Below are positions 21,092 through 34,293 of a DNA stretch of 64,000 nucleotides, piece by piece. Each line of letters opens with the position of its first letter. Within the stretch, counting starts at the first letter, position 1. The position numbers were made by a program, and so were the translations under genes. Below the pieces are notes generated by a model. The model was given only the letters and a program-made list of their open reading frames with translations, searched no databases and was not told the DNA's origin. Source of the stretch: Streptomyces sp. 846.5 (GTDB lineage: Bacteria; Actinomycetota; Actinomycetes; Streptomycetales; Streptomycetaceae); contig NZ_SOBN01000003.1 in assembly GCF_004365705.1 (NCBI RefSeq), positions 496,001 to 560,000 on the forward strand. The letters run 5' to 3'.

Positions 21092-22417
21092 TTGAGCGCC
21101 AAGCAGTCGTCGCCCCGTCCCCCGTCGGGAAAGGACCCGTACTTCCCGACCCACGGCGACGTCCGCTACCACGTGCACCGCTACGAGCTGACGCTCGACT
21201 ACCGCCCCGCGCCCAACCGGCTCGCCGGGGCCGCCAGGCTCACCTGCCTGACCGGCCCCGAAGCGCTCGCGGATGTGGTGCTGGACTTCGCCGACTTCCG
21301 GATCACCCGGGTCCTGGTCGACGGCCGCACCGTCCGCTGGACCCACCGGGCCGGCAAGCTGCGGCTGCGGCCGGCCCGCGCGCTGCGGCCCGGCGCCGCG
21401 TTCACCGTCGAGGTGCACTACAGCGGCAATCCGCGTCCGGTGCGCAGCGAGTGGGGGACGCTGGGCTGGGAGGAGCTGGAGGACGGCTCCCTGGTCGCCA
21501 GCCAGCCGATCGGCGCGCCCTCCTGGTACCCCTGCAACGACCGTCCTGCGGACAAGGCCGCGTACCAGATGTCGATCACCGCGCCGAGCCCCTACGCGGT
21601 CGTCGCCAACGGCAGGCTGCTCACCCGCACCACCCGGGCCAGCAGCACCACCTGGGTGTACGAGCAGCCCGCCCCCACCGCGAGCTACCTGGCCACCGTC
21701 CAGGTCGGCCAGTACCAGCAGCTGCAGATCTCGGCGGGCCCGGTCCTGCAAACGGTCTATGCCCCGGCCCGGCTGATCGCTTCCTGCGTCCACGACTTCG
21801 CCCACCAGCCGGCCATGATGAGCCTGTTCATCGACGTCTTCGGGCCGTACCCGTTCGGTGAGTACGCCGTCGTGGTGACCGACGAGGAGCTCGACGTCCC
21901 GGTCGAGGCCCAGGGGCTGTCCACGTTCGGCGCCAACCATGTGGACGGCCGCCGGGGCAGCGAGCGGCTGGTCGCGCACGAGCTGGCGCACCAGTGGTTC
22001 GGCAACAGCGTGGGCGTCGCCGACTGGCGGCACATCTGGCTCAACGAGGGCTTCGCCAAGTACGCGGAGTGGCTCTGGTCCGAGCGCTCCGGGGGGCGCG
22101 ATGCCGCGGCGCATGCGGCGGGCGCCTATGCGGGGTTGCGGGCGCTGCCGCAGGATCTGGTCCTGGCGGACCCGGGCCGCAGCCTGATGTTCGACGACCG
22201 CCTCTACCAGCGCGGCGGGTTGGTGCTGCATGCGCTTCGGGGGGTGCTGGGCGAGGCGGGGTTCTTCGCTCTGCTCAAGGAGTGGGCCGCGATACACCGC
22301 CATTCCACGGTCACCACCGCGGACTTCACCTCACTGGCCCAGCACCACAGCCCCCGCCCCTTGCACGCCTTCTTCACCGAATGGCTCTACGCGGGCACCC
22401 TGCCGCCTCTCTTTTAG
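21092..22417 (+). CDS. M1-family zinc aminopeptidase next to the Pls-type synthetase
   Basis: This 441-aa metallopeptidase is shorter than typical M1 enzymes (about 850 aa) and lacks the C-terminal helical domain. The zinc site is complete: HELAH at 296-300 and E319 in NEGFAKYAEWLW (HEXXH-18-E). The GAMEN substrate motif is replaced by VEAQGLSTF. No signal peptide or membrane segment is seen. The apparent start is TTG at 21092, 48 nt after the NRPS. In epsilon-polylysine producers a Zn aminopeptidase degrades the polymer and helps self-tolerance; that role is inferred here from position. Confidence 0.87.
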   Translation: MSAKQSSPRPPSGKDPYFPTHGDVRYHVHRYELTLDYRPAPNRLAGAARLTCLTGPEALADVVLDFADFRITRVLVDGRTVRWTHRAGKLRLRPARALRPGAAFTVEVHYSGNPRPVRSEWGTLGWEELEDGSLVASQPIGAPSWYPCNDRPADKAAYQMSITAPSPYAVVANGRLLTRTTRASSTTWVYEQPAPTASYLATVQVGQYQQLQISAGPVLQTVYAPARLIASCVHDFAHQPAMMSLFIDVFGPYPFGEYAVVVTDEELDVPVEAQGLSTFGANHVDGRRGSERLVAHELAHQWFGNSVGVADWRHIWLNEGFAKYAEWLWSERSGGRDAAAHAAGAYAGLRALPQDLVLADPGRSLMFDDRLYQRGGLVLHALRGVLGEAGFFALLKEWAAIHRHSTVTTADFTSLAQHHSPRPLHAFFTEWLYAGTLPPLF

Positions 22418-22422
22418 TTTTT

Positions 22423-22494
22423 AGGGGCGCGGGGAACTGCGCGACCAGCCCTCTACGGAGGTGCATGGTTGGCAGCGCAGTTCCCCGCGCCCCT
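22423..22494. repeat. Dispersed 72-bp inverted-repeat element, copy 3
   Basis: Same element as at 7739 and 7861, with matching 20-bp inverted ends and the centre AGGTGCATGGTTGG. It fills the gap between the convergent M1 peptidase and dnaE genes and is preceded by a T-rich stretch (CTTTTAGTTTTT). It probably serves as a bidirectional terminator. Confidence 0.8.
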
Positions 22495-22502
22495 GTCGGG
22501 GC

Positions 22503-26060
<3,558 letters not shown>

Positions 26061-26119
26061 GGTTGGGGCGCTCCTCGGGCAAGGGGGCGAGTGCGGGAAG
26101 CCTCTACCCTAGCGCGCGC

Positions 26120-26821
26120 TCACGGCGTGTCGGGACCGTCCTGCGCAGGTGTCTGCCAGACCGTCGGCGGGGCTTGCGGCTTGGGGGTGAAGAGGGCGGT
26201 GAGACCGATGAGGACGACCAGGGCGGCGGCCGGCCAGGTGAGCAGGACGCCCTTGGCGGTGAGCTTCAGCGGGCCGTAGAAGGTGGATCCGGTGGGCACC
26301 GACTTGGCGGTGGCGATGACGTTCCCGCCGGGGCCGAGCGCGGTGCCGAGCCTCATGGCGATGAAGCCGCCGAGCAGTCCGCCGGCGGCCAGTCCGAGGG
26401 CGACGGTGACCCCGCCCTGGCGACGGCGGGTGAGCCAGTAGGCGGCCGCGGCCGCGGCCAGGCCGGCGCCGGCGCCGATGATGGCGAAGGTGCCGTCGGC
26501 GCCGATCGCCTGCTCGCCCTCGGGGTCCTTGAGGTAGACCGCCGAGCTGTCCGCGTAGAGCGGCACCTTGGGGGCCAGCCAGTGCCAGAGGAACCCCGCC
26601 AGCACGCCGAGGAGCGCGGAGCCCGCGAGGAGCAGGACGGCGATCAGGGCCTCGGTACGGGCGCTGCGCGGGGCACTCCCGGCGGGGGCCTGCGCGATCG
26701 GGTGCTCCGGCGGTACGTCCTGCGGGGCGGGAGCCTCTGCCGCCGGGGCCTGCGGCGGCTGCGCAGGGGAGTCCTGGATCGGATCCTCGTGCGGGTTGTG
26801 AGAGGTGTCGGGTGCGGTCAC
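26120..26821 (-). CDS. DUF2567-like actinobacterial membrane protein
   Basis: The 233-aa protein has a disordered Pro/Ala-rich N-terminus of about 55 residues and four hydrophobic segments (about residues 58-80, 112-130, 142-162 and 198-218). The extracellular loop after the first segment begins APKVPLYADSSAVYLKD and resembles DUF2567 proteins that sit next to dnaE in Streptomyces. The function is unknown. The GTG start lies 59 nt before dnaE on the same strand, and it could be co-transcribed with the ABC genes upstream. Confidence 0.7.
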   Translation of the reverse strand: MTAPDTSHNPHEDPIQDSPAQPPQAPAAEAPAPQDVPPEHPIAQAPAGSAPRSARTEALIAVLLLAGSALLGVLAGFLWHWLAPKVPLYADSSAVYLKDPEGEQAIGADGTFAIIGAGAGLAAAAAAYWLTRRRQGGVTVALGLAAGGLLGGFIAMRLGTALGPGGNVIATAKSVPTGSTFYGPLKLTAKGVLLTWPAAALVVLIGLTALFTPKPQAPPTVWQTPAQDGPDTP

Positions 26822-26845
26822 GGCGTCATCGTCGCACGTGCGTGC

Positions 26846-27640
26846 TCAGGCGCGGGTGGCGGCACGGCGGTAGGCCCAGGCGGCCAGCGCCAGCGAGAGC
26901 ACGCCCACCGCGGCGCAGACGGCCAGGTCCACGGCGACGGCGGGCCAGTCCGGGTGCGCGGCGAAGGTACGGGCCAGCGCCTCGACGCCGTAGGTGGACG
27001 GCAGCAGGTCCCGGAGCCACTGGATCGCCGTGGGCATATGGCTCGGCGGCAGCACCCCCAGCAGCAGCGCGGCCGACATGCCGAGCTGGCCGAGCAGCGT
27101 CGCGATCTCCTGACGGTTCGCCAGCAGCCCGCAGGCCGCCCCGATCCCGGAGAGCGCCGCGCCCGACAGCGGCACGACCAGGACCAGCACCCACAGGTGC
27201 ACCCAGCTGAGCTGGAACAGCGCGCAGCCCACGGCGGCGGTGACCAGCGTCCCCGGCACCGTGAACGAGGCGTACGCACCGGCGGTGCCCAGCACCACCG
27301 AGGCGGCCGACACCGGCAGGGTCGCGTAGTGGTCCAGGCCGCCGGTGGCGCGCAGCCGGCCGAAGTACTGGGCCAGCAGGTTGAGCGCGACGAAGGCCAC
27401 CACCAGCACGGTCGACCCGGCCACCACGTCCCGGGCGGCCACGGCGTCGGCGGATCCGGTGGTCACCACGCCGCGCATCATCACCATGATCCCGAGGGAC
27501 TGGACGGTGGCGACGAAAAGCAGCGGGATCCGGGCGACCCGGGCCCGGGAGAGCTGGGCCCGGTAGACCGCGCCGAGTGCGGGGAACAGGGCGGCGCGGG
27601 GCGCCGGCAGTACGGCTGTGTCCAGGTGACCTGTGCTCAC
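26846..27640 (-). CDS. ABC-2-type transporter permease
   Basis: This 264-aa membrane protein has six predicted hydrophobic segments and the ABC-2 topology, with PPSHMPTAIQWLRDLLPSTY before the last membrane pair. Its GTG start overlaps the ATPase stop by 4 nt, so the two form one exporter. Such pairs move drugs, lipids or polysaccharide precursors; there is nothing here that identifies the substrate. Confidence 0.85.
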   Translation of the reverse strand: MSTGHLDTAVLPAPRAALFPALGAVYRAQLSRARVARIPLLFVATVQSLGIMVMMRGVVTTGSADAVAARDVVAGSTVLVVAFVALNLLAQYFGRLRATGGLDHYATLPVSAASVVLGTAGAYASFTVPGTLVTAAVGCALFQLSWVHLWVLVLVVPLSGAALSGIGAACGLLANRQEIATLLGQLGMSAALLLGVLPPSHMPTAIQWLRDLLPSTYGVEALARTFAAHPDWPAVAVDLAVCAAVGVLSLALAAWAYRRAATRA

Positions 27641-28647
27641 TTGACCAGTCCTTCGTGTCGGCCGCCGAGCAGCAGGTACACGTCCTCAAGGCTGGGGGTG
27701 GCGAGCGAGAAGTCGTCCAGGGCGGCGAAGGCCGGTCCGCCGGTGACCTGGGCGACCAGGTCGCGGGCCTCGTCCGGGCTGGTGCGGACGGTCCAGCGGC
27801 GGCCGTTCGCGGTGGCGCGCGGGTAGAGCGCGGCGACCAGCGGCAGGTGCAGCGGGGGCTCCTCGCGCCAGACCAGGTCCAGCCGGACGTCCCCGTCCAC
27901 CAGCGCCTTCAGTCCGCCCGGTGTGTCGCAGGCGATGACCCGGCCCTCGTCGACCACCGCGACCCGGTCCAGGACGGTCTCGGCCTCGATGACGTTGTGG
28001 GTGACCAGCAGCACGGTCGTGCCGTTCTCGGCGCGGCGGTGGTCCACGGCGGCCCAGACCGCGCGGCGGGCGACCGGGTCCATCCCGGTGGTGGGCTCGT
28101 CCAGGACCAGCAGCGGGCGCTCGCCGACGAGCGTGGTGGCGAAGCAGGCGAGGCGGCGCTGGCCGCCGGAGAGCTTGGCCAGCGGGCGGTGCGCGAGCGG
28201 TTCGAGCGCCAGCTCGGCGAGGACCGCGTCCCGCGCGGCACGGGCGGCGGGACGGGAGAGGCCGCGCAGCCGGGCCGTGGTCTCCACGGCGAGCGACACC
28301 GTCAGCTCGTCCAGCGCGGTGGACTCCTGTCCGAGGTAGGCCAGCAGCTGGGAGGCGCGGTCGGGGCGGCGGACGATGTCATGTCCGAGCACCTCGATCC
28401 GCCCCTGGTCCGGACGGAGCAGCCCGGTGAGCTGGCGGACCAGGGTGGACTTCCCCGCACCGTTGGGGCCGAGCAGCCCGAAGACCTCGCCCCGGCGGAT
28501 CTCCAGCGAGATGTCGTTGTTGGCGAGGACGGTCTTCGCCTTCGCACCGCGGCCGGTGCGGTAGGCCTTGGTCAGGCCGGTGACCTTGCAACAGTTCTCC
28601 GCGGGCGGCGCGGGGGCCGGGGGCGCGGGGGTTGCCTGGGTGTTCAC
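27637..28647 (-). CDS. ABC transporter ATP-binding protein (ABC-2 exporter, DrrA-like)
   Basis: The 336-aa ATPase has Walker A LLGPNGAGKSTLVRQLTG, Q-loop AYLGQES, signature LSGGQRRL, Walker B LLVLDEPTTGMDP and the H-loop VTHNVIE. An unusual N-terminal Pro/Ala stretch ends in a CC pair (ENCCKVTGL). The C-terminal 100 residues form the extra domain common in DrrA-type exporters. The GTG start follows TAAAGT by 6 nt, suggesting a leaderless mRNA. The permease is directly downstream. Confidence 0.92.
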   Translation of the reverse strand: MNTQATPAPPAPAPPAENCCKVTGLTKAYRTGRGAKAKTVLANNDISLEIRRGEVFGLLGPNGAGKSTLVRQLTGLLRPDQGRIEVLGHDIVRRPDRASQLLAYLGQESTALDELTVSLAVETTARLRGLSRPAARAARDAVLAELALEPLAHRPLAKLSGGQRRLACFATTLVGERPLLVLDEPTTGMDPVARRAVWAAVDHRRAENGTTVLLVTHNVIEAETVLDRVAVVDEGRVIACDTPGGLKALVDGDVRLDLVWREEPPLHLPLVAALYPRATANGRRWTVRTSPDEARDLVAQVTGGPAFAALDDFSLATPSLEDVYLLLGGRHEGLVK

Positions 28648-28653
28648 GTGGTG

Positions 28654-28659
28654 ACTTTA
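28654..28659 (-). promoter_or_regulatory. -10 box TAAAGT before the ABC ATPase gene
   Basis: On the minus strand TAAAGT is followed by 6 nt and the GTG start at 28647, the leaderless arrangement. Confidence 0.4.
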
Positions 28660-28722
28660 GCGGGTTGTCGCTGTCGCGGTTCCGGGGGGTTTGGCGGGCT
28701 CGCCTTGGAGGGGGTGACTGTT

Positions 28723-28798
28723 CGCGCAGTTCCCCGCGCCCCTAAGCAAGTGCAACTGGGCCAGTTGCAGCCCCATAGGGGCGCGGGGAACTGCGCGA
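28723..28798. repeat. Dispersed inverted-repeat element, variant copy 4
   Basis: The same 20-bp arms are present but in opposite order (GCGCAGTTCCCCGCGCCCCT first, its complement second). The centre differs and contains its own hairpin, GCAACTGGGCCAGTTGC. It follows the 3' end of the minus-strand NYN gene (28825) and precedes the ABC operon, so it may terminate the NYN transcript. Confidence 0.7.
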
Positions 28799-28824
28799 AC
28801 AGCGACCACCCGCGACGGTTACTG

Positions 28825-30015
28825 TCAGCTGTCGACCGTCACCGCTTCCCCTCCGGGCACTCGCGCAGCGAGTTCCCGCCAGAACCCCGCGCGGATCGCA
28901 TAGCGGTCGTGCTCGTCGATCTGGTCGTCCTTGTGGGCCAGCAGCCCGAACCTCGCCGCGTAGCGCAACAGTTCTCCGTCCACCCGGTGCGGGATCCTCG
29001 GGTAGTCCGGCCACAGCACCGTGAGCCGCGAGGGGTCGCCGAGCCGATCGGTCCAGCGCCGAGCGAAGACCTGGCCGACCTCGGTGGGGTCGCCGCCGAC
29101 CGCGGTGATGTCCTCCTCGCGGTCGGCCCACTTCTGCTCGGCCGTGGTGAGCTGGGCCAGGGTGGGGATGTTGTCGGCCGGGCCGCTCCCCTCGCCGGGG
29201 CGGTCCACCATGCCGCGTTCGGAGGACCAGCGCAGCAGCGAGGGCGCGGGCGGCGGCGCGGACGCCGTCCGCCCGGCGCCGAGGCCCGCGGCGATCTCCT
29301 TCGGGGTGGGGACCTTGGGTGCGCTCGGCGGAGCGGGCTGCGCGGACACCGTCGCCGCGGCCGTGACCAGCTCCTCCGGCGTGTCCGGGACCGCCGCCGG
29401 CTGCGGCGCGGAGAGGATCTTGGCGAAGTCGGGACGGGGGTCCGCGTTGACCGCGGGGACGACGACCTCGCGCAGCTGCACCGAGCGGGTGATCCACTCC
29501 CGGTCCAGCACCCGCCGTTCGTCGGCCTCGGCGACCAGGTCCTCGGACTGGTTGAAGTCGCCGTCGGCGGCCTGCACCGCCCACAGGTGCACGGCCACGC
29601 CGTAGTCCTTGGCGGCGGTCATCCCCGGCAGCAGGTCGCCGTCGCCGGTCACCAGCACCACGTCCGCGCAGGCGCGATTGCGGGCCAGTTCGGACAGCTC
29701 GGCGTGCATCGCCGCGTCCACGCCCTTCTGCACCAGCCGGCCCTCGGCCCGGGTCAGCGCCCCGAGCCGGACGGTGACCCTGGGCATCACCCGCAGCCGC
29801 CGGTGCTCCGGCATCGGCCGGCGGTCGGGCGCGGCGTCGAACCAGTAGATCCGCAGCAGCGGCAGCCCGGTCTCGGCCTCGGCCCGCTCGCGCAACTGTC
29901 CGATCAGCTCGTTCTGGTCGACGTTGATCCGGGAGCGGGAACTCTCCCCGGCGAGCAGACTGGCCGCGGCTCCCAGCAAGTATCCGGCATCCACCAGGAC
30001 GACACAGCGATCCAC
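28825..30015 (-). CDS. NYN (PIN-like) domain protein
   Basis: The N-terminal half carries a NYN/LabA-like nuclease domain: VVLVDAGYLLGAAASLLAG at the start and VVLVTGDGDLLPGMTAAKDY near residue 125, with conserved aspartates that bind metal in this family. The middle is disordered and Pro/Ala-rich; the last 110 residues form a further conserved region containing WPDYPRIPHRVDGELLRYAA. I place the start at GTG 30015 (VDRCVVLVDAGYL), which matches my memory of streptomycete homologues; in-frame GTG 30024 and a longer form to 30135 are possible. Presumed RNA-directed, with no known target. Confidence 0.75.
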   Translation of the reverse strand: MDRCVVLVDAGYLLGAAASLLAGESSRSRINVDQNELIGQLRERAEAETGLPLLRIYWFDAAPDRRPMPEHRRLRVMPRVTVRLGALTRAEGRLVQKGVDAAMHAELSELARNRACADVVLVTGDGDLLPGMTAAKDYGVAVHLWAVQAADGDFNQSEDLVAEADERRVLDREWITRSVQLREVVVPAVNADPRPDFAKILSAPQPAAVPDTPEELVTAAATVSAQPAPPSAPKVPTPKEIAAGLGAGRTASAPPPAPSLLRWSSERGMVDRPGEGSGPADNIPTLAQLTTAEQKWADREEDITAVGGDPTEVGQVFARRWTDRLGDPSRLTVLWPDYPRIPHRVDGELLRYAARFGLLAHKDDQIDEHDRYAIRAGFWRELAARVPGGEAVTVDS

Positions 30016-30256
30016 GTCCAACACCTGCTTTCGTAAGCCGAGCGTTCTCGGGCCGGCCGGTGTTCGGGGTGGAAGTGGTCGGAGTGACCGGCCGCGCCCC
30101 GAAAAACAAACTTGGAGAACAGGCCCATACCCCACCGGAACTCAGCGTATCCAAGTGCGGGGACACACCGGAGGGGACACGCGCACATTGCCCCCGGGTG
30201 CACAGGACGCCGGTGCAGAATGGTTGTGGCGGGGGCGTGGACGGTGCAGGGAGATC

Positions 30257-31015
30257 ATGCGTAGACGGTCGGTCCTGCTGCTGGTGTCCGGCGCGCTCGC
30301 GGTCGCGGGTGTGCTGGTGCCCTCGCTGGCGATCAAGCAGTCGCACGGGAACACCAGGATCACCGGCGTGGTGGTGAACGGCGGCAAGCCGGTCGTGCTG
30401 GGACCCACCGGCAAGGTCGCCTTCGGCTTCAGCATCACAGCCGAGGACAAATCGGGGATCAGCTCGGTGGACGGCGTCGGTTTGTGGGGTTCCGCCTACG
30501 GAGCGCTGCGCTCCTCGGCGATCCAGTGCACCGCGAAGTCGTCGACGGTGTCGGTGTGCACCGGCACGTCCTCGGTGGACATCGCCGAGCAGCAGATCTT
30601 CGACTCCATGGCCGGCACCTGGTACGTCCAGGCGACCGCGCACGGTCGGGACGGCGACCAGCGCACCGAGACCAAGGCGGGGACCTTCTCCATCCTCAAG
30701 GCGGGCCGGCTCACCAGCTTCGGGTCTCCGCAGACCGCGGTGCCGGGCGCGACGATCTCCATCAGCGGGCTGCTGGAGCGCCCCGACTGGAAGACGCAGC
30801 AGTGGGTGCCCAGCCCGGACCAGCAGATCCGGCTGGAGTTCTGCGCCACGGGCTGCACCACCCGGGAGACGGTGGCCACCGTCACTTCGGACAGCCAGGG
30901 GCAGTTCACCGCGAAGGTGCGGGCCGACCGCACCGGGACGTACACCTGGTCCTATCCCGGCAAGGACTGGGCCGAGCCGGTCTCCTCGTACGGGGTCCAG
31001 GTGACGACGGGCTGA
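30257..31015 (+). CDS. Secreted protein, DUF5707-like
   Basis: The 252-aa product starts with an Sec signal peptide ([20 protein letters not shown]) and has no later membrane segment. The body looks like two beta-sandwich units, the first from [20 protein letters not shown] to about residue 145, the second with [19 protein letters not shown]. Cysteines in [10 protein letters not shown] could pair outside the cell. It resembles streptomycete DUF5707 proteins; this name is from memory and the function is unknown. ATG 30257 has AGGGAGA upstream and is divergent from the NYN gene. Confidence 0.7.
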   Translation: MRRRSVLLLVSGALAVAGVLVPSLAIKQSHGNTRITGVVVNGGKPVVLGPTGKVAFGFSITAEDKSGISSVDGVGLWGSAYGALRSSAIQCTAKSSTVSVCTGTSSVDIAEQQIFDSMAGTWYVQATAHGRDGDQRTETKAGTFSILKAGRLTSFGSPQTAVPGATISISGLLERPDWKTQQWVPSPDQQIRLEFCATGCTTRETVATVTSDSQGQFTAKVRADRTGTYTWSYPGKDWAEPVSSYGVQVTTG

Positions 31016-31020
31016 CCCTC

Positions 31021-31743
31021 TCAGTTGGGGTTGAAGGCCTGCCGGGTGAGCTCCACGGCCGGGAGCGACGGCAGCTTCGCCAGCACCGCGGACTCCTGGC
31101 GCAGCAGCGCCAGCTCCGCGGTGAGCCGCTCGCTGGCCGACCCGGCCCCGAGCAGCCGCTGCTTGTCCGAGGTGTCGAGCACCGAGGCCGCCGCGACCAG
31201 GTAGGACAGCACCATCGGGTCGTCGGGGAGCTCCTGCAGCCCGGTCACGGTGCTCTCCCGGGCGCCGGCCAGCCGTTTCTGGTAGGTCCGGAACAGCCGC
31301 TCGACCGCCTGCCCGAGCACCGACGCCTCCGGGCCGACGACCTCGGGCAGCCGTTCGACCTCGGCGGTGATATAGGGGCCGGAGGCGTCGAAGTCGAGCA
31401 CCTTGAACCGGGTGGTGCCGGTCGCGATCAGGTCGTAGCCGCCGCCCTCCCGGGGCTCGGCGGAGGCGATCTCAGCGACGCAGCCCAGGTCGTACAGGGC
31501 CCGGGCCGGGTCGGGGCCGAAGCCTGCCAGCGCCTGGGCGCCGGGGTCGGTGCCCGGGTCCAGCCCGGTCGGCGCGGTCTCCCGGCCGGCGCGGATGCCC
31601 ACCACGCCGAAGCGGTGCGGCTCCGGCCCCGCCAGCAGGTCCGCCAAGAGACGGCGGTAGCGCTCCTCGAAGACGTTCAGGGGCAGCACCAGGCCGGGAT
31701 AGAGCACTGTGCCCAAGGGAAAGAGGGGGAGCCGTTCCGTCAC
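31021..31743 (-). CDS. LON peptidase substrate-binding-domain protein
   Basis: This 240-aa stand-alone LON N-terminal domain protein begins [20 protein letters not shown] and [10 protein letters not shown], the hallmark of the domain. It has no AAA+ or protease part. Family members are common in actinobacteria, their role unsettled (substrate recognition or regulation). The start GTG 31743 is supported by TACTCT 7 nt upstream on the minus strand (31756-31751). A much longer open frame extending into hisD territory is not coding. Confidence 0.87.
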   Translation of the reverse strand: MTERLPLFPLGTVLYPGLVLPLNVFEERYRRLLADLLAGPEPHRFGVVGIRAGRETAPTGLDPGTDPGAQALAGFGPDPARALYDLGCVAEIASAEPREGGGYDLIATGTTRFKVLDFDASGPYITAEVERLPEVVGPEASVLGQAVERLFRTYQKRLAGARESTVTGLQELPDDPMVLSYLVAAASVLDTSDKQRLLGAGSASERLTAELALLRQESAVLAKLPSLPAVELTRQAFNPN

Positions 31744-31750
31744 GACCGCA

Positions 31751-31756
31751 AGAGTA
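31751..31756 (-). promoter_or_regulatory. -10 box TACTCT, leaderless start of the LON-domain gene
   Basis: TACTCT on the minus strand is followed by 7 nt and the GTG at 31743-31741. Confidence 0.45.
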
Positions 31757-31859
31757 CTCAGCTGGGAGGGCCCGGTCGTACCGCTTCGGGGCCCGCGGCC
31801 GGGCCGCGCCACGCCGTCCCAAGTCGTGATATGCGCAAACGGTCGTTGCCGTCGCTCCG

Positions 31860-31865
31860 TAGACT
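31860..31865 (+). promoter_or_regulatory. -10 box TAGACT, leaderless start of the his operon
   Basis: TAGACT lies exactly 7 nt before the hisD GTG at 31873. If used, the whole his operon mRNA starts at the first codon of hisD. There is therefore no room for a leader-peptide attenuator. Confidence 0.5.
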
Positions 31866-31872
31866 GGCCTGT

Positions 31873-33180
31873 GTGATTTCGCGAATCGACCTCCGAGGTT
31901 CCATCGACGACCCGCGCGCGGTACTGCCGCGCGCCGAGCTCGACGTCGAGGCCGCGCTTGAGAAGGTGCGGCCCATCTGCGAGGACGTGCGCCATCGGGG
32001 CGTCGAGGCGCTGATCGAGATCACCGAGCGTTTCGACGGGGTACGGCTCACCGACATCCGGGTGCCGCGGGAAGCCATCACCGCCGCGCTGGAGCAGCTG
32101 GACCCCGACATCAGGGCGGCGCTGGAGGAGTCCATCCGCCGGGTCCGCATCGTGCACCACGAGCAGCGCCGCACCGACCACACCACCACCGTCGTCCCCG
32201 GCGGCACGGTCACCGAGCGCTGGGTGCCGGTCGACCGGGTCGGCCTCTACGTCCCCGGCGGCCTCGCGCCGCTGGCCTCGTCCGTGGTGATGAACGTGGT
32301 GCCGGCGCAGGAGGCCGGAGTGCCCAGCCTGGCGCTGGCCTCCCCGCCGCAGAAGGAGCACGGCGGGCTCCCGCACCCCACCATCCTGGCGGCCTGCGCG
32401 CTGCTCGGCGTGGACGAGGTGTACGCGGTCGGCGGCGCCCAGGCGGTCGCGATGTTCGCCTACGGCGCGGGGGAGTGCCGCCAGGTCGATCTGGTGACCG
32501 GCCCCGGGAACATCTTCGTGGCCGCGGCCAAGCGCCTGCTCAAGGGTCGGATCGGGATCGACGCCGAGGCCGGCACCACCGAGATCGCGATCCTGGCCGA
32601 CGACACCGCCGACGCCCGGCATGTCGCCGCGGACCTGATCAGCCAGGCCGAGCACGACCCCAACGCGGCATCGGTGCTGGTCACCGACTCGCTCGCGCTG
32701 GCCGACGCGGTGGAGACGGAGCTGGAGGCCCAGGTCGCCGCCACCCGGCACGAGTCGCGGGTGCGTGAGGCGCTGTCCGGCAAGCAGTCCGGGATCATCC
32801 TGGTGGACTCGCTGGACCAGGGCCTGGAGGTGGTCAACGCCTACGCCGCCGAGCACCTGGAGATCCAGACCGCGGACGCCCCGGCCGTCGCCGCCCGGGT
32901 CCGCAACGCCGGTGCGATCTTCGTCGGCGCCTACTCCCCGGTGTCGCTGGGCGACTACGCGGCCGGCTCCAACCATGTGCTGCCCACCGGCGGCTGCGCC
33001 TGCCACTCCTCGGGCCTGAGCGTGCAGTCCTTCCTCCGCGGCATCCATGTCGTGGACTACTCCCAGGAGGCGCTGGCTGGGGTCGCGAAGCACGTGGTGA
33101 CCTTCGCCGACGCCGAGGACCTGCCCGGGCACGGCGACGCCGTGCGGGCCCGCTTCAATTGGACGGTTCCCGAGGTATGA
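31873..33180 (+). CDS. hisD: HisD, histidinol dehydrogenase
   Basis: HisD carries out the last two steps of histidine synthesis, oxidising L-histidinol to L-histidine with NAD+ and zinc. The 435-aa protein has normal length, with [59 protein letters not shown] and AEHLEIQT, and the end [14 protein letters not shown] segment [12 protein letters not shown] 31873 gives MISRIDLRG, the usual actinobacterial start. It overlaps hisC by 4 nt. Confidence 0.96.
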   Translation: MISRIDLRGSIDDPRAVLPRAELDVEAALEKVRPICEDVRHRGVEALIEITERFDGVRLTDIRVPREAITAALEQLDPDIRAALEESIRRVRIVHHEQRRTDHTTTVVPGGTVTERWVPVDRVGLYVPGGLAPLASSVVMNVVPAQEAGVPSLALASPPQKEHGGLPHPTILAACALLGVDEVYAVGGAQAVAMFAYGAGECRQVDLVTGPGNIFVAAAKRLLKGRIGIDAEAGTTEIAILADDTADARHVAADLISQAEHDPNAASVLVTDSLALADAVETELEAQVAATRHESRVREALSGKQSGIILVDSLDQGLEVVNAYAAEHLEIQTADAPAVAARVRNAGAIFVGAYSPVSLGDYAAGSNHVLPTGGCACHSSGLSVQSFLRGIHVVDYSQEALAGVAKHVVTFADAEDLPGHGDAVRARFNWTVPEV

Positions 33181-34289
33181 GCGAGATGCGCATGAGGATC
33201 GACGACCTGCCGATCCGTGACGAGCTCAAGGGCAAGTCGCCGTACGGGGCACCGCAGTTGGACGTACCGGTGCTGCTGAACACCAATGAGAACCCCTACC
33301 CGCTGCCCGAGGACCTGGTCGCCAGGATCGCGGAGCGGGTGGCCGAGGCCGCCCGGAACCTCAACCGCTACCCCGACCGGGACGCGGTGGAGCTGCGCGA
33401 GGGCCTGGCCGCCTATCTGACCGGGTCCACCGGCTTCCAGGTGGCCCGGGAGAACGTCTGGGCGGCCAACGGCTCCAACGAGGTGCTGCAGCAGCTGCTG
33501 CAGACCTTCGGCGGCCCGGGGCGCACGGCGCTGGGCTTCGCGCCCACCTACCAGATGCACGACCTGATCGCCCGGGGCACCGGCACCCACTGGACCCAGG
33601 GCCCGCGCGACGACGACTTCACCATCGACCTGGAGGTCGCCCTCGCCGCGATCGCCGTGCAGCGTCCCGACGTGCTGTTCGTCTGCTCGCCGAACAACCC
33701 CACCGGCACCGCCGTTCCGCGCGAGACGGTGCTGGCGCTGTACGAGGCCGCGCAGGCGGTCAAGCCGACGCTGGTGATCGTCGACGAGGCCTACATCGAG
33801 TTCTCGCACCAGCCCTCGCTGCTGCCGCTGATCGAGGGCCGGCCGCTGCTGGTGGTCACCCGCACCATGTCCAAGGCCTTCGGCGCGGCCGGGCTGCGGC
33901 TCGGCTACCTGGCCGCCGACCCGGCCGTGGTGGACGCGGTGCAGCTGGTCCGGCTGCCGTACCACCTGTCCTCGGTCACCCAGGCGACCGCGCTGGCGGC
34001 GCTGGAGTTCACCGATGTCCTGCTGGGCTACGTCGAGCGGCTCAAGGCCGAACGCGACCGCATCGTCACCGAGCTGCGCGCGATGGGTCTTGAGGTCACC
34101 GACTCCGACGCCAACTTCGTCCAGTTCGGCGAGTTCCAGGACACGCACGCGGTCTGGCAGGCGATCCTCGACCGGGGCGTGCTGGTCCGCGACAACGGCG
34201 TCCCCGGCCGGCTCCGGGTCACCGCGGGCACCCCGGCGGAGAACGACGCCTTCCTCGACGCCGTCCGTGCAGTCATCAAGGAGATCTGA
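33177..34289 (+). CDS. hisC: HisC, histidinol-phosphate aminotransferase
   Basis: This fold-type I PLP enzyme converts imidazole-acetol phosphate to histidinol phosphate using glutamate. In the 370-aa product, [15 protein letters not shown] is the substrate-clamp segment, [13 protein letters not shown] contains the conserved Asn, VDEAYIEF the PLP-contacting Asp and Tyr, and [18 protein letters not shown] the Schiff-base Lys. ATG 33177 overlaps the hisD stop; a longer frame from 33159 is less likely. Confidence 0.96.
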   Translation: MSEMRMRIDDLPIRDELKGKSPYGAPQLDVPVLLNTNENPYPLPEDLVARIAERVAEAARNLNRYPDRDAVELREGLAAYLTGSTGFQVARENVWAANGSNEVLQQLLQTFGGPGRTALGFAPTYQMHDLIARGTGTHWTQGPRDDDFTIDLEVALAAIAVQRPDVLFVCSPNNPTGTAVPRETVLALYEAAQAVKPTLVIVDEAYIEFSHQPSLLPLIEGRPLLVVTRTMSKAFGAAGLRLGYLAADPAVVDAVQLVRLPYHLSSVTQATALAALEFTDVLLGYVERLKAERDRIVTELRAMGLEVTDSDANFVQFGEFQDTHAVWQAILDRGVLVRDNGVPGRLRVTAGTPAENDAFLDAVRAVIKEI

Positions 34290-34293
34290 GTAC

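Noticed and set aside
17867..22303. 1478-codon open frame on the minus strand opposite the NRPS and M1 genes
   Set aside because: Shadow of high third-position GC in the opposite genes; the translation is low-complexity Gly/Ala/Arg/Gln without family motifs and crosses two genes.
31866..31872. His-operon attenuator or leader peptide with His codons
   Set aside because: The likely -10 box is 7 nt before hisD, and the upstream gap is short and has no His-rich small frame.
31021..33132. 703-codon minus-strand frame that would extend the LON-domain protein through hisD
   Set aside because: Only the last 240 codons resemble a protein; a leaderless start signal lies exactly at GTG 31743 and the rest is opposite hisD.
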